Origin: Apiospora phragmitis
Taxonomy: Eukaryota; Ascomycota; Sordariomycetes; Amphisphaeriales; Apiosporaceae
Length of the DNA: 64,000 bases
Direction of reading: 5' to 3'
Assembly (NCBI GenBank): GCA_038363925.1
Contig: JAQQWL010000002.1
Location: forward strand, 62,001-126,000
The position numbers and the translations under genes were made by a program. Shown here piece after piece: positions 44,934 through 55,443 of this stretch (positions are counted from its first letter, which is position 1; the number at the start of each line of letters is the position of its first letter). The notes under the pieces are model-generated. The model was not told where the DNA came from and searched no databases. It worked only from the letters and a program-made list of their open reading frames with translations.

Positions 44934-45256
44934 GCTGCCCGATCCAACGAGGCAAGGCCGAGATGTACCCGCAGTGCATCAAACTGGAGATCTCGGGCTC
45001 GGGGACGGAGTCACCCGCTGGCGTGGCCGGCACGGCGCTCTACGAGCCAAGTGACGCCGGGCTCAAGCACAACATATACAACGACGAGCGGAGTCTTACT
45101 TATAAGATTCCCGGCCCCGCCCTCTTTGCCGCTAGTGCTGGCTTTGTTGGTGGTTCAGGAAATGACGGCGGAACTGGAAGCGGTGCCGGTAATGGTGCCG
45201 GCGCCAGCAAGGACAGCAACGGCAGACGACTTCACGCTCGTCAAACGAAGACATAA
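44934..45256 (+). pseudogene. C-terminal stub of an AA9 lytic polysaccharide monooxygenase
   Basis: After an acceptor-like CTTACTAG, the frame encodes '[15 protein letters not shown]', '[24 protein letters not shown]' and 'YKIPGPALF', the unmistakable last third of an AA9 domain, followed by a Gly/Ser/Ala linker and a stop at 45254-45256. Just upstream of EMYPQC one base seems missing (near 44950) to join 'AARSNE' with 'GKAEMY'. The N-terminal His brace, the second copper His and the rest of the domain are absent; the sequence left of 44934 is unrelated, and 230 bases away lies the degraded retroelement. AA9 enzymes oxidatively cleave cellulose; this fragment cannot bind copper. Confidence 0.75.
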
Positions 45257-45688
45257 ACAGCCGATTGGTGGAAAGTTATCTTCTGGAAGGATATGGGATT
45301 GTGTCTTACCTGCTGTATAAAGTCCGCATTGGCCTGGGACTCAGACGACCATGTGCGCATAGAGATATTTCATAACCGCCTCGAGCGCTTCGAGCTGAAT
45401 TGACAGTTGCGACATGCAACATGAGCTTGACTTGAAGTGCCTCTGACAGACTTGGTACCGGACAGATCAGAGTCTTGCCTTATACCGGAACTATGAGTCA
45501 TCCAAAGACCGTGAGTCGGAGCATCGTTTGCCCGCCTGCGTTGATCGGTGTTTGATTGGGGACCATGCTGGGCTGGTCATTTGCTCTGAGTGAGCGTTGA
45601 TGACATGATGTTGCGACGGTGAGTCACGTGAGTAGACAGCAAGCAAAGCTTAGTGCATGTCTTTGAAAACCCCTCCAAAACCCGCCCT
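45257..45688. other. Intergenic between AA9 stub and foldback element
   Basis: About 430 bases of normal composition. No ORF or repeat with support. Confidence 0.5.
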
Positions 45689-46404
45689 CGGACGGCTGAA
45701 GAGAGGTGACACTGTAACAATTGAATTTTTTCCGCTAAAATACGGATAGATCGACCCCTCGGCACTCTGTTTCGACTCATTTCCGCCCGTCGAATATACT
45801 CTATATACCCCTATACTACCCTCTAGCCACTACCGACGAACCAATTACCTGCCGACGAGCCACCCCCCGCGGCGAAGTATTGCCATTGCTTACCGACGAG
45901 CCACAGCTTTCCGACGAGCCATAGCTTTCTAACGGACGAGCCACTGCCTATTTACTACTTTCCGACGAGCTATCGCGACCGTCGACTAGATCCGATTAAC
46001 GTCCATTCGGTACGATTAACGTCGATTTTCTGTATCTAGTACTGCCCTTAAATTTTTTCTATTTAAAAATCGATATCTTTTCGAAATTAACGCCCTCGCC
46101 CTTCGGGCTCGTCGAAGGGTGGGCAGTGGCTCGCTCGCTCGTCGGAAAGCTGTGGCTCGTCGGTAAGCAAAAGGCTCGTCGGGGGAGTAAATGGCTCGTC
46201 GAAATGTAATGGCTCGTCGGGGTAATTAGGTAAGTCATTAGTGGTGGCTGGAGGCAGAGGCTGGGGCGTAGAGGTACGGTCTCGTCCTTCGGGGGCGTGA
46301 AAGGGTCTAATTAAACCCTAATTAGGGTCCAATTAAGGGGTGGTTTAATCGGAAAATTCCCGATAAATCCAATTGTTACAGTGTCACCTCTCTTCAGCCG
46401 TCCG
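45689..46404. mobile_element. 716-bp foldback (hairpin) non-autonomous transposable element
   Basis: Terminal inverted repeats of about 35 bp, perfect where I can read them: CGGACGGCTGAAGAGAGGTG... at the left end (45689-45723) and its reverse complement at the right (46370-46404). Inside, the left arm carries six copies of a CGACGAGCCA-like motif (45832-45972) and the right arm at least five copies in inverted orientation (46135-46220). A 33-base stretch at 45886-45918 is perfectly complementary to 46138-46170, so most of the element can fold into one long hairpin. There is no coding capacity. The centre (about 45985-46130) is the loop. No obvious target duplication next to the ends. A MITE or foldback element moved by a transposase in trans is the natural reading; superfamily not determined. 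Confidence 0.8.
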
Positions 46405-46626
46405 TGGTGGTGTCCACAATCTAATCTAGGCCTTTCTCAATCTCAATACCCCCTCAAGCCATCCAGACCTTGGGACTGCAATCAACACCGATAGTTCTTC
46501 CCGTAAGCATGGGCACGCATCGCACTTAAGATCCCGGGGGATTCGATTCTGGATGATTCCGACCCAATCCGCGTCGAGGCCGAGCTACTTAGCGTGGATG
46601 ATCACGACTGGTTGCTGGGCGTGAAG

Positions 46627-48970
46627 ATGGACGCTGCAGCAACCCCACCACCGTTAAGCCCCTTAGCGGTCAGTTCCCTGATTCGTGTCGCAGAAACACG
46701 CTTGAGTAAGTACTGACGAGAAGCCCAACAGTGCGATACGTGCCGTGCAAAGAAGCTCAAGGTAGGCGACCAACCAATCTCATGATTGCATACTTTTTTT
46801 CGTGGGGCTCATATTGGAGGTTTCTAGTGCTCTAGAGAGCGCCCGACTTGCGGCGCATGTCTCCAAACCCGGAGGGCATGCCACTACAGTGGCCGGATAC
46901 TCCGGTCCCCACTGACACGCGTGTAAGTTGGGCGGCTGTCTACCGATATACCCGGGCTTGCTTCTTCTGACATGGCCATTCAAGATACCTCACCAGCGTA
47001 GAGCGTCGCTTGAACAAGCTCGAAGCGCTGCTTGCGCAAAGACTGCCGGACCTCAACATTGAAGAAGCCTTGGCTTCGGTCGGCACCGGCTCGGCCAGCC
47101 CCTCGGCATCAGCGCAGTCGCCTTCCACGGCGCAGACTCCATTCGCTCCCACCACTACTACGTCCGGGCCAGACGATGGCGCGGCCAAGATCTCCGAAGC
47201 GGTGCCGGACGAGGCAGACGGCTTTGATTGGCAAGAAGACGCCAATGAGATCGCCGATGGCATGGCGGCACTCTCCGTCGAACCCAAAGGGGCCGGTTAC
47301 CTTGGTGAGTCCGACGCGTCCTCGTCCAAGCTATCTCTCTAATGCGTAACTACAGGTTCGACTGCTGGAGTCTTCTTCCTGCGGTCCCTGCTGTTCTGGA
47401 TGGGCAACCCTGCTCTGATGCTACCGGAGTCGCCTGGACTGTCCGACCATGGGCTCGCCTCTTCGCGACTGTCGCAATCGCTGGCTTCCAGCCAAGTCAT
47501 GACGAGGCTCATGGAGTCCTACTTTTCCGTCTACCACCTGTCTTATCCATTCATCCACGAAGCCACCTTCAGAGCTCAGTATCACGAGATCATCCCTCGC
47601 CCCCCTCAACGCTCCTGGCATATGCTCCAGTGCACCGTCTTGGCTCTCGGGGCCTGGTGTCTCGACCATGATCAGGACGGCCTCCATGACGATCTGTACC
47701 ACCAAGCTCTCTCTTTTGGCGAAGATGAGTCATTATTTGAGAGCGCAAACTTGACCCTGGTCCAAGCCTTGGTGCTGTTGAGTAACCTGAGCCAGAAACG
47801 CAATAAGCCGAACACTGGATCCAACTTTCTCGGCTTGGCTATCCGCATGGCACTCAGTCTAGGCCTACATCGGGAACTGCCCAACTGGAAAATCACTTTA
47901 CTCCAACGAGAAATGCGCCGGCGTGTCTGGTGGGGCTTGTACCTGATGGACTCTGGCGCCTCGACGACATTTGGCCGACCCATCCTTCTGCCTGGTCGTG
48001 AGTCCATGGATGCCAAGCCGGTGCTCAATATCAGCGATGATGTAAGTGCCATGCTTCCATCCAATATAATCCTCTTTTATAAAGTCTGGCTAACATCTGT
48101 AAGATCCTGACACCCCGGACGACCACATTACCCGACGAGTCCGAGATGCCGACCATCTACTCGGGTCTCAAGGCGCAGAGTGATTTCCACCTGCACTCCA
48201 ACCACATCTCGAACCGACTACTCCTTTCGACGGGCGTGTCCGTCGAGGAGGCTCTTATACACAATACCACCTTGGACGCCTGGTCCAAGACTCTGCCGCC
48301 ATACTTCCAACCGGACCGAGACGTGCCCTGTCGGGAGGAATGGTACTTGTTTGCCAAGCCGCGACTGTGGTGGCGGTTGTGGAACCTGAAGATCATCCTG
48401 TTCCGGCAGATTGTGCTGAAGCGCGCGATTGAGCGCCATCAAGGGCCCGCTTCGACCTTTGCGCCCAACAACCAAGACAACCTTTGCCGCGACATCGGCG
48501 TCGATGCTGCTCATTCCACCGTGGTGTCGATCCATCAATATCTAAACAATTGCATCCACACCAGGCTTGTGAGTTGGTACTCGGTGTAAGTTCTCCATAT
48601 CATTATCGTCATCATTATGTTACAAGTTTCTGCACACTGACACAGCCTCAGCTACTTCATATTCCACGCCTCGCTCGTCATCGCGCTGGCCATCCTGGGC
48701 GACAAGGAATCGCCCGAACTGCCCAAATGGCAGAGCGACATCGACCTTGTCCGCGACGTCCTACGCCGCCTGCTCGCCGACAACCCGCTGGCCAACCGAT
48801 GCGCCGACATCCTCGACCATCTCCTCCCGCTCGAGCCCGACAACATGATGATGCCGTTCGAGACCATGAACCAGTTCGATCCCACCACAATGGACTTCTC
48901 GCTCTGGACCGCCGAGTCGGCGGATCTGCTCAACTCGTTCAATTGGCCGGAACCTGACCCGAACCTATGA
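46627..48970 (+). CDS. Gal4-type Zn2Cys6 transcription factor
   Basis: Seven exons: 46627-46668, 46732-46761, 46828-46922, 46985-47304, 47356-48041, 48104-48585, 48652-48970; 657 aa, all phases agree and there is no frameshift. The binuclear zinc cluster is split by introns: 'CDTCRAKKLK' | 'CSRERPTCGACLQTRRACHY'. It is followed by 'RSPLTRVYLTSVERRLNKLEALL', which matches the linker and dimer coiled coil of Gal4/Lac9 (SPLTR-x-x-LT-x-VE), the region that sets CGG-N11-CCG spacing. Residues about 185-520 hold the fungal-specific middle homology domain ('FFLRSLLFWMGNPAL', 'YFSVYHLSYPFIHEATF', 'GLAIRMALSLGLHREL', 'MRRRVWWGLYLMD'). The acidic C-terminus ends 'NSFNWPEPDPNL', a possible activation tail. 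It is convergent with the kinase gene (43 bp between stops) and next to a sugar transporter, so it probably controls both. The first intron uses a GTCAGT donor (less usual), chosen because it joins MDAAATPPPLSPLA in phase to the first Cys. Confidence 0.88.
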
Positions 48971-49013
48971 GTTGTTTGCTTGCCAACAGGCTAGCTCTCC
49001 GTCTCAAGTAGGC

Positions 49014-49915
49014 TTAGTTAACAATCCGCACATCAGGCTCAATGAGCTTTGATCTTATCAGATCGCCATTCGGCAGATCATTTTCCTCGGCCCGGTGCGC
49101 GGCTGCCTCCCGCGACGTCTCAATGCCCGCGGCGAGATGCCTGAGGACTAGGCGTTCCTTGGCCACTTCCGGCGGCACATCGACGAACCATCTGTCCGCG
49201 ATCGGTCAGTCTATGTATACCCAAAAGGGGCAGGAAGACTCACCTCTCATCGACTAGCTTCGCGATCTTATTCCACGGGTGCTCGTTAAGTAGTGTGTAG
49301 TTGCCCTCGATGATGACAATCTTGCTCCGAGAAGAGATGCGGATGTCGTCCACGACGGGGTCTTGCACAGCATGGTCGAAACTTGGCGCAGTGAATATGT
49401 GCTCCTCTGACTCTAGCCCGGTGAGCGGCCCAACTTTGAGAGCCGAAACCAAGTCCAACAACCCATCGGCATCAAATGTGAAGGGAGCGCCTCGTCTCCG
49501 GAAGGCCATGTCCGGGTCACGGAAACTGGCCAGCGTTGCTTTGGTGTGGTGGAATCCGTCCTGAGCTCCAAGGCTTAGCTTCTTGGGCAGCAAGAGGGAA
49601 AAAAAGGGAAAGGGGCACCGGTTTCAGTCAATCTAGTCAATCTATATATACACTTACCATAGCCACGACCACCACATCTTCTCGGCTCCGGCCGGTGTTA
49701 GATAGAGACGCCAGCAGAGCTGATGATACTGTCGTTTTGCCAGACCCAGGCACACCCGCGAGAGCTACTAGGATTCTCCCCCGCGCATCTGACTTTTGCT
49801 GTTCCAGTAGCCGCTCTATTCGGACTAGCAGAGTCGCGACATTCTTCTCCAGGTCCATCGCCATTGAAGCGGTCATCGTCATATCCTGCTGGATATTCCT
49901 GAGTGAACCGAGCAC
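49014..49915 (-). CDS. P-loop kinase of the uridine kinase/phosphoribulokinase family (YFH7-like)
   Basis: Three exons (49658-49915, 49244-49560, 49014-49191), 250 aa, no frameshift. Walker A 'GVPGSGKTT' at residues 54-62; after the first intron 'DGFHHTK' follows the Asp of the substrate/Mg site, then 'RRGAPFTFDADGLLDLV', 'APSFDHAVQDPVVDDI', 'KIVIIEGNYTLL' (Walker B-like Glu-Gly-Asn-Tyr), 'VDERWFVDVPPEVAKERL' (lid) and 'RHLAAGIE'. These blocks define the bacterial and fungal sugar/nucleoside kinase group that includes yeast Yfh7 and FrcK-like proteins; the phosphate acceptor is not known for most. Divergently transcribed from the sugar transporter at 50576 and convergent with the Gal4-type factor. 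Start set at the first Met of the frame (49915); Met in 'MAMDLEK' is an alternative. Expected cytosolic, phosphorylating an imported sugar or nucleoside (inference). Confidence 0.85.
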
Positions 49916-50575
49916 ACATGTACTAAAAAGGCAATAACAATCATGATAGTCGATATATCGTTCTCTTGATCAAAGCCTCGGGAGCATCTAAATCAGGCTT
50001 GGACGGACAACAGCAGCCCGTCGATGACGCCCGATCCTTAGACTGAGCCGATCGTCTTGGCGTCAAAGAGGGTGGTAGAAACACTTGCTGCAGTTCCAAC
50101 GTGGACCGACGTGCCATTCATACATGGATGATGTGGAATGTGGAACTTATTTAGGCTTGTTTTCTTGATTTTCTTGCCCAGCCGGGTGCCGGTGTGCGAT
50201 ACGGCGGGCCTTGGCGCGGGCTGCTCATCAGGAGTTGCCATTGGCTCGGGCGACACTCGTCCGGGGTACACCTTGCTCCGCATCGCGACTCCGCTGTTTG
50301 ACTCCGCAATGGTGTGAGGGCTTCCACTTTCCCCGGCGCACATCGGCTGTTTTTGACGGGTCAGCACACCTTCCCCGTGGGGTGATCGCAATAGTGATGA
50401 TCTCCAGCACCCTCTCCATCTATCGCGTGATGCCAATAATGCAGGCCGGTTTGCATACATAAATACTGGTCGCACCCCTTTCAAAGTCCAGGTTGCCTAA
50501 GAATTACAGGCCCAATGGTCTAGATTTACATCCCTAATTCTAGTTATTCTCCATCATAGAGTAATACTATCGGCC
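49916..50575. promoter_or_regulatory. Divergent promoter shared by kinase and sugar transporter
   Basis: 660 bases between two divergent start codons. A minus-strand frame of 148 codons (50038-50484) crosses it, but I do not accept it as a gene. It holds one perfect CGG-N11-CCG site (50247-50263). Confidence 0.6.
50247..50263. promoter_or_regulatory. Gal4-type operator CGG-N11-CCG
   Basis: CGG at 50247-50249, eleven bases, CCG at 50261-50263: exactly the palindrome and spacing bound by Gal4 dimers. It lies about 330 bp from each start codon. By base composition one such match would be expected by chance in roughly one of five intervals of this size, so support comes mostly from the neighbouring Gal4-type gene. 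Confidence 0.5.
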
Positions 50576-52514
50576 ATGGCGACTGACGTGAATACGCCGT
50601 CCGGCAAGGACAAGGACGTCTGGCGTCAACTGCGGGCGAATCCCTACATTCTTGGTCTCTCAGCAGTAAGTCGCCGCCCCTTGGCATTCATATCCCACTC
50701 GATGTTCTTCTCGCTAAACCCCGTATCCAGTTCGCATCCCTCGGAGGCTTCCTCTTCGGCTACGACCAGGGCGTCGTCAGCGGGGTCCTGACCATGGAGA
50801 ACTTCGCCGCGCACTTCCCGCGCGTGTACCTGGACGCCGGCTACAAGGGCTGGTTCGTGTCGACGCTGCTGCTGCTCGCCTGGTTGGGGTCCCTGGTCAA
50901 CGGGCCCATCTCCGATAACGTGGGCCGCAAGGGCAGCATGCTCCTGGCCGTCGTCATTTTCACCCTGGGCGCGGCGTTGCAAGCAGGAGGCAACAACATC
51001 GAGACCCTCTTTGCCGGCCGCGCCGTGGCGGGTTTTGCGGGGGATGCTCGCCATGGTCGTGCCGCAGTATATGTGTAAGTTGCTTGCTTTTCCCCTTTTT
51101 TCTCATAAACGTCGAAAGCGGACTGGAATACTAACATGTCATCGTGATATCCGCCACAAAGCAGAAGTCTCGACCCCCACGGTCCGCGGCACCCTCGTCG
51201 TCCTGCAGCAGCTCAGCATCACGCTCGGCATCCTCCTCAGCTACTGGCTCGAGTACGGCACCCAGTACATCGGCGGCCACCGCTGCGCCCCCGACATCCC
51301 CTACACGGGCGGCACGCCCGCAAAGCGCACCTTCGACCCCACCCGCGACGTCGGCTTCGGCGGCTGCACCGGCCAGTCGCAGGCGGCGTGGCGGATCCCG
51401 TTCGCCGTGCAGATCATCCCGGCCCTGGTCCTGGGCTTCGGCATGCTGTTCTTCCCGGAGTCGCCGCGGTATTGTTTGATGCGCCAACAGGAGGACAGGG
51501 CCCTCGCGGCGCTCGCGCAGCTGCGCCGCTGCCACCCGGACGCCGAGGGGCTGCGCCACGAGTACCTCGCCATCAAGGCCGAGGTCCTGTTCGACGAGTC
51601 CATTGCGCGCGACCGGCACCCGGGAAGGACGGGGTTGCGCTGTACGTGGCGCAGTACGCGGACCTCGTGTCGACGTGGCCCTCGTTCAAGCGGCTCGCTA
51701 TTGGGTGTTGCATCATGTTCTTCCAGCAGTAAGTGCTGTTCCCATCTGACACTGGCCATTTTCCAGTGAGTCGCTAACATGGAGTTTCCCTAGGTTCATC
51801 GGCTGCAACGCCATCATCTACTACGCGCCGCAGATCTTCTCCCAGCTCGGCCTGAGCGGCGGCACGACGGGTCTGCTGGCCACGGGCGTTTATGGTATTG
51901 TCAACACGCTCTCGACGCTGCCCGCGCTCTTCCTCATCGACAAGGTCGGCCGGCGCCCGCTCCTCATGTGCGGCGCTGCCGGGACCTGCTTCTCGCTCGT
52001 CATCGTGGGCGGCATCGTGGGCGGGTACGGCGCCGCGCTGCCGGCGCACCCGGCGGCCGGCTGGGTCGGCGTGGCCTTCGTGTACATCTACGACGTCAAC
52101 TTCTCGTACTCGTTCGCGCCCATCGGCTGGGTGCTGCCGTCGGAGATTTTTACTTTGGGCAATCGGTCGAAAGCCATGGCCCTCACGACGAGCACGACCT
52201 GGATGTGCAATTTTGTGATTGGCCTCGTGACGCCCGACATGCTGGACCGCCTCGGCTGGGGCACCTACATCTTCTTCGCCGCGTTCGCGCTGCTCGCGCT
52301 CGTGTTCGTCTACTTCGTCATCCCCGAGACGCGCGGCAAGAGCCTCGAGGATATGGACGCCGTCTTCGGCGATGCGGCCGCGCACGAGGAGAAGGCGCGG
52401 CTGTTCGACGCGGCGGCGCGGGTGGGGCTCGTGGTGGACCGGCGGCCCGACGAGGAGGAGAAGGTCGAGGCGGCGGCGCGGGTGGGGGCGGTGGAGGTCG
52501 AGAGGAGGGTTTGA
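50576..52514 (+). CDS. MFS sugar transporter in the regulator-kinase group
   Basis: Four exons (50576-50665, 50731-51074, 51162-51728, 51794-52514), about 574 aa. Features: TM1 'FASLGGFLFGYDQGVVSGVL', 'NGPISDNVGRKGS', 'AGRAVAGF', 'VSTPTVRGTLVVLQQLSITLGILLSYW', 'GQSQAAWRIPFAVQIIPAL', 'FFPESPRYC', 'QQFIGCNAIIYYAPQIF', 'LIDKVGRRPLL', 'YSFAPIGWVLPSEIF', 'FVIPETRGKSLEDMDAVFGD'. This is the sugar-porter family; twelve membrane helices, plasma membrane, uptake of a hexose, pentose or disaccharide expected. A long acidic, Ala-rich tail closes it. Two frame breaks: near 51043 in the G-run after 'AGF' (conserved G-x-G-M is also short by a residue, so two bases may be missing) and one missing base in GGG at 51622-51624. 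Splice phases agree once these are allowed for. Shares its promoter with the kinase. Confidence 0.87.
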
Positions 52515-54171
52515 GAGGGTGGGGGGTTGCATGGGCAAGACTACTAATAGGTACTTACTATGTGAAAAGGAAATGAACCCAAGCTTCGAATCAGTTTAAC
52601 TACATATCACGTTGAAACATACCAACTTAGGTCTATGCCGGGAACTAGTCGTGTTGAACTGTTCCCATGACTGCACCCATTACGTAACGTCTCCCGCACA
52701 AAGGGGTTCATTCACATCCCGACGAAAGCCAGCTTGCATAGATGCCCCCCTCAGCGACTTTTGGCCGCTATATGGGATGGGAAAAACCAAGCAAGAGGAA
52801 AAGCAAATAAGCGACAGCCCGAGGCATGCTGCTTTTACCGACCAAGAAAGCCACAATGGCTTGGGGACGCCACAAAATTGACTGACTGCTTGATATCGAA
52901 GCTGGCCATCAAATCTCCAATGCTTCGCCTACTCCATGTCATCTTTGTCCCGTCCTCAGCCGTCTGCTCGCTTGAACGATTGAGAGAAAGAAGGAGGGAA
53001 TAAGGCGCCCACCTCGTTCATCTATTCGCCAGAGACCCCGACTCAGACGACATCGGCATAGTCATCCTTGCCCATGGTTTGGCTCTTTCTGGCTGAGGGC
53101 TGAGGACATCAGAGTGACGCGGCTATCGATGAATGCGTCCGATTAGGCGACGCTTGTCGAGTGCAAAAGTCGTCTCCAGCAGATCTACGGGTGCGCCCAA
53201 ATCCTTCTGGCTTCATTGTCATTCCCTCTTGCGATTGACAAGCAGAGTCGGCTGACCCGAAAGGTGAAATTGACTCCTCCTGCTTCCTCCCACTCAACTG
53301 ATCTTCCAATACGGACCTACTCCCAGTTTCCGCAAACCCAGCGGTGAGAACCAACACGGCTCGAAGTTGTGTTAGAACCGCCGAGTGGGAAGTAAGGGTT
53401 AGCTAGGGACAGGGTCTATAGACTACGGTAGGCGGCAGTTTCCAGCAATACCATTGGCGCCATATGCATGACATTTACTTCCTCGGAATTGGCAACAAAG
53501 CTCATCGAGACGATTGTCTTGGCTTGGCGTCTCCTAGAGACCCTCAAACCTCATCACTCGCTGATCCAGATCAGCAATGCGCTCTTCCTCTGTGTTCCCG
53601 CGAAGTCTAGAAGGGCATGCTCACACCAGATTCCCTTCTATCTGTCGTTATGAAGTATCGCCAAGATTGGATGAAAGTTGCCATGAGCAGGTTGGCAAAG
53701 CCAATAGGGGTTCCGTCCCGGAAGTAATTCAGAATAATCAACGCCGCTTGTAGCGAGAACATATCTGTGACTGCCTGAACTAACCGAACGTTGATGACAC
53801 TCGGTTTTCTAGAAAGAGGAAGGCCCGCTCCTGGGCGCCGGGCTTACATGGCTAAAAGCGGCAAGGGCTTCGCTTGTAGGACCCAGCCATCCACTTCAGC
53901 TCGCTGCAGGTTCATACAGGAAAAGTCTTACCTGTCAGACCCTTATGTCTCACCTATCGTACGAGAGTGCTGTGCATTCTGTAGAGCCTCCGAGCTACTC
54001 ACTCCTTATTAGGGCAGGCAGTCCGAGTATTCCACCCTTTCTCACGATAAAGAAGTCAGACCTTGCAGGCACATATAAAGCCTGCATATTTTCCATCAAC
54101 TCTCATTCTCTGCATGCCCGTATTATTTATTTGATCCCTGTATCAGATAATTTTGGATCAAGTCCCCAAAC
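52515..54171. other. Intergenic region
   Basis: About 1.65 kb with only short frames (60-90 codons) and no domain. The right end carries the promoter of the gene at 54172, including a TATA box. Confidence 0.45.
54074..54079 (+). promoter_or_regulatory. TATA box (TATAAA)
   Basis: Perfect TATAAA 98 bp upstream of the ATG at 54172, which suits a short 5' leader. Supports the view that the Hsp70-like stub is transcribed from its own promoter. Confidence 0.45.
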
Positions 54172-54948
54172 ATGGAAGAACAACGCAAAGACATGTCGAC
54201 CTTCTTGTCGGTAAAGCCTAAGCCTCGGACAACCGTGGATATCGTGGCTATCGACCCTGAAACAGTCAAGTGCCAGAAGCACTATGGCTTCAACATGCCT
54301 GAGCTTCTCAACCCCGAGAAACATGGACATATCGATACCACTAAGTTTGGCATGCACCGATACATAGACAAGTGGGATCATCAAGTGTATCAACATGGCC
54401 TACCTCGCTGGCTGATGAAAAAGGTATTATACTACTAATCCCTACCAGCTCCTTTAGCATTGAAATAGTGCATGGGCGAGGGTCCAAGGTAAAACTGACT
54501 CCAAGTCTCTTCAGGGATCAGAAATGGAGAAGGGCGAGTATGCGGACTATTCAATGGGCTGGACCCTCGACAATTGCTCCGGAACAGGCTGGGACACAGT
54601 GACCATATCGCTTTATGCTTGCGGCAACGATGCCGCCGCCGAAAACATCACAGACGACGGTAAAGCCTTCCGTCCCGCAGGCCCCTCATCTCACAGGACC
54701 CCCATGCACGTAGAGACTACGAACTAACGACTATAGGGGTTGAACACGTTGGGGACATCCGAGTCGATTTGAAAGGGTTGAACTGGGGACAAATCCCCAG
54801 GAAGTACGCAAGCGACAACAGAAGCATCTTGTATCGGTTGGATACCACCGTGCGTATGGGCCTTGCTGACGAGCATGGCTATCTGACGGTCAAAGTTGTT
54901 CGAAATGGCCAGGAGCTAGGGACGACCGACTGCAAGGTTCAGGAATGA
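54172..54948 (+). CDS. Truncated HSPA12-like Hsp70: C-terminal part only
   Basis: Three exons (54172-54423, 54515-54659, 54737-54948), 202 aa, phases agree and there is no stop inside. The text corresponds to the C-terminal portion of the fungal HSPA12-type Hsp70 proteins: 'HYGFNMPELLNPEKHG', 'RYIDKWDHQVYQHGLPRWLMKKGSEMEKGEYADYSM', then 'GDIRVDLKGLNWGQIPRKY', 'LYRLDTTVRMGLADEHGYLTVKVVRNGQELG'. Full-length members have an N-terminal actin-fold ATPase of about 400 residues, which is missing here, and no trace of it lies upstream. Introns are intact and a TATA box lies 98 bp before the ATG, so the stub may be expressed. It could be a truncated pseudogene or a domesticated substrate-binding fragment. 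Family call is from pattern and moderate. Confidence 0.5.
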
Positions 54949-55443
54949 GATTTGCGGGAATCGAACTGTTCTGATGGAGTTTTGCCTAGATCTGTTCGTG
55001 GGGTAGCATATGGCAAAACGCCAATGCCACCAAGTGCCTTCTGGACTTTTGGAAACTTTCTCCGCACCATATTGGCGTTGGTGGTGGGAAAATCAGGGCC
55101 GGGAAAGCCGGCATTAGGAGAAATAAACCAATGTGACATTGATTCTGGCAGGCCAGAAAAGTTTCGTAGAGTAAACTGTCTTTGCCGTTGAGCCTGATGT
55201 GAACTATGCATTTATCTGCATATCTAAGGCTGATGAGTTGGCCTTGCTGCGTCTGCAAGCACTTCGCCACATGCTGTGCGACAAGAGCCTGTCATGTGTT
55301 TAGCACAGCCAAAAAATGCAGCCTAATTAAAGTAACGAATATTTCTGAGACAGGCTCACTCCTCTGAGTCGTATCCCTACGTTATCCCCAGAGAAATCTT
55401 CTGATCGCACCCAAGCTATTGAAAAACACCATTCTCATATCAG
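54949..55443. other. Intergenic region
   Basis: About 0.5 kb between two plus-strand genes. Nothing recognised. Confidence 0.5.

Noticed and set aside
50038..50484. 148-codon minus-strand ORF in the kinase-transporter promoter
   Set aside because: No domain, poor codon-position bias, and it covers the shared promoter and operator; short unrelated frames of this size occur throughout the window.
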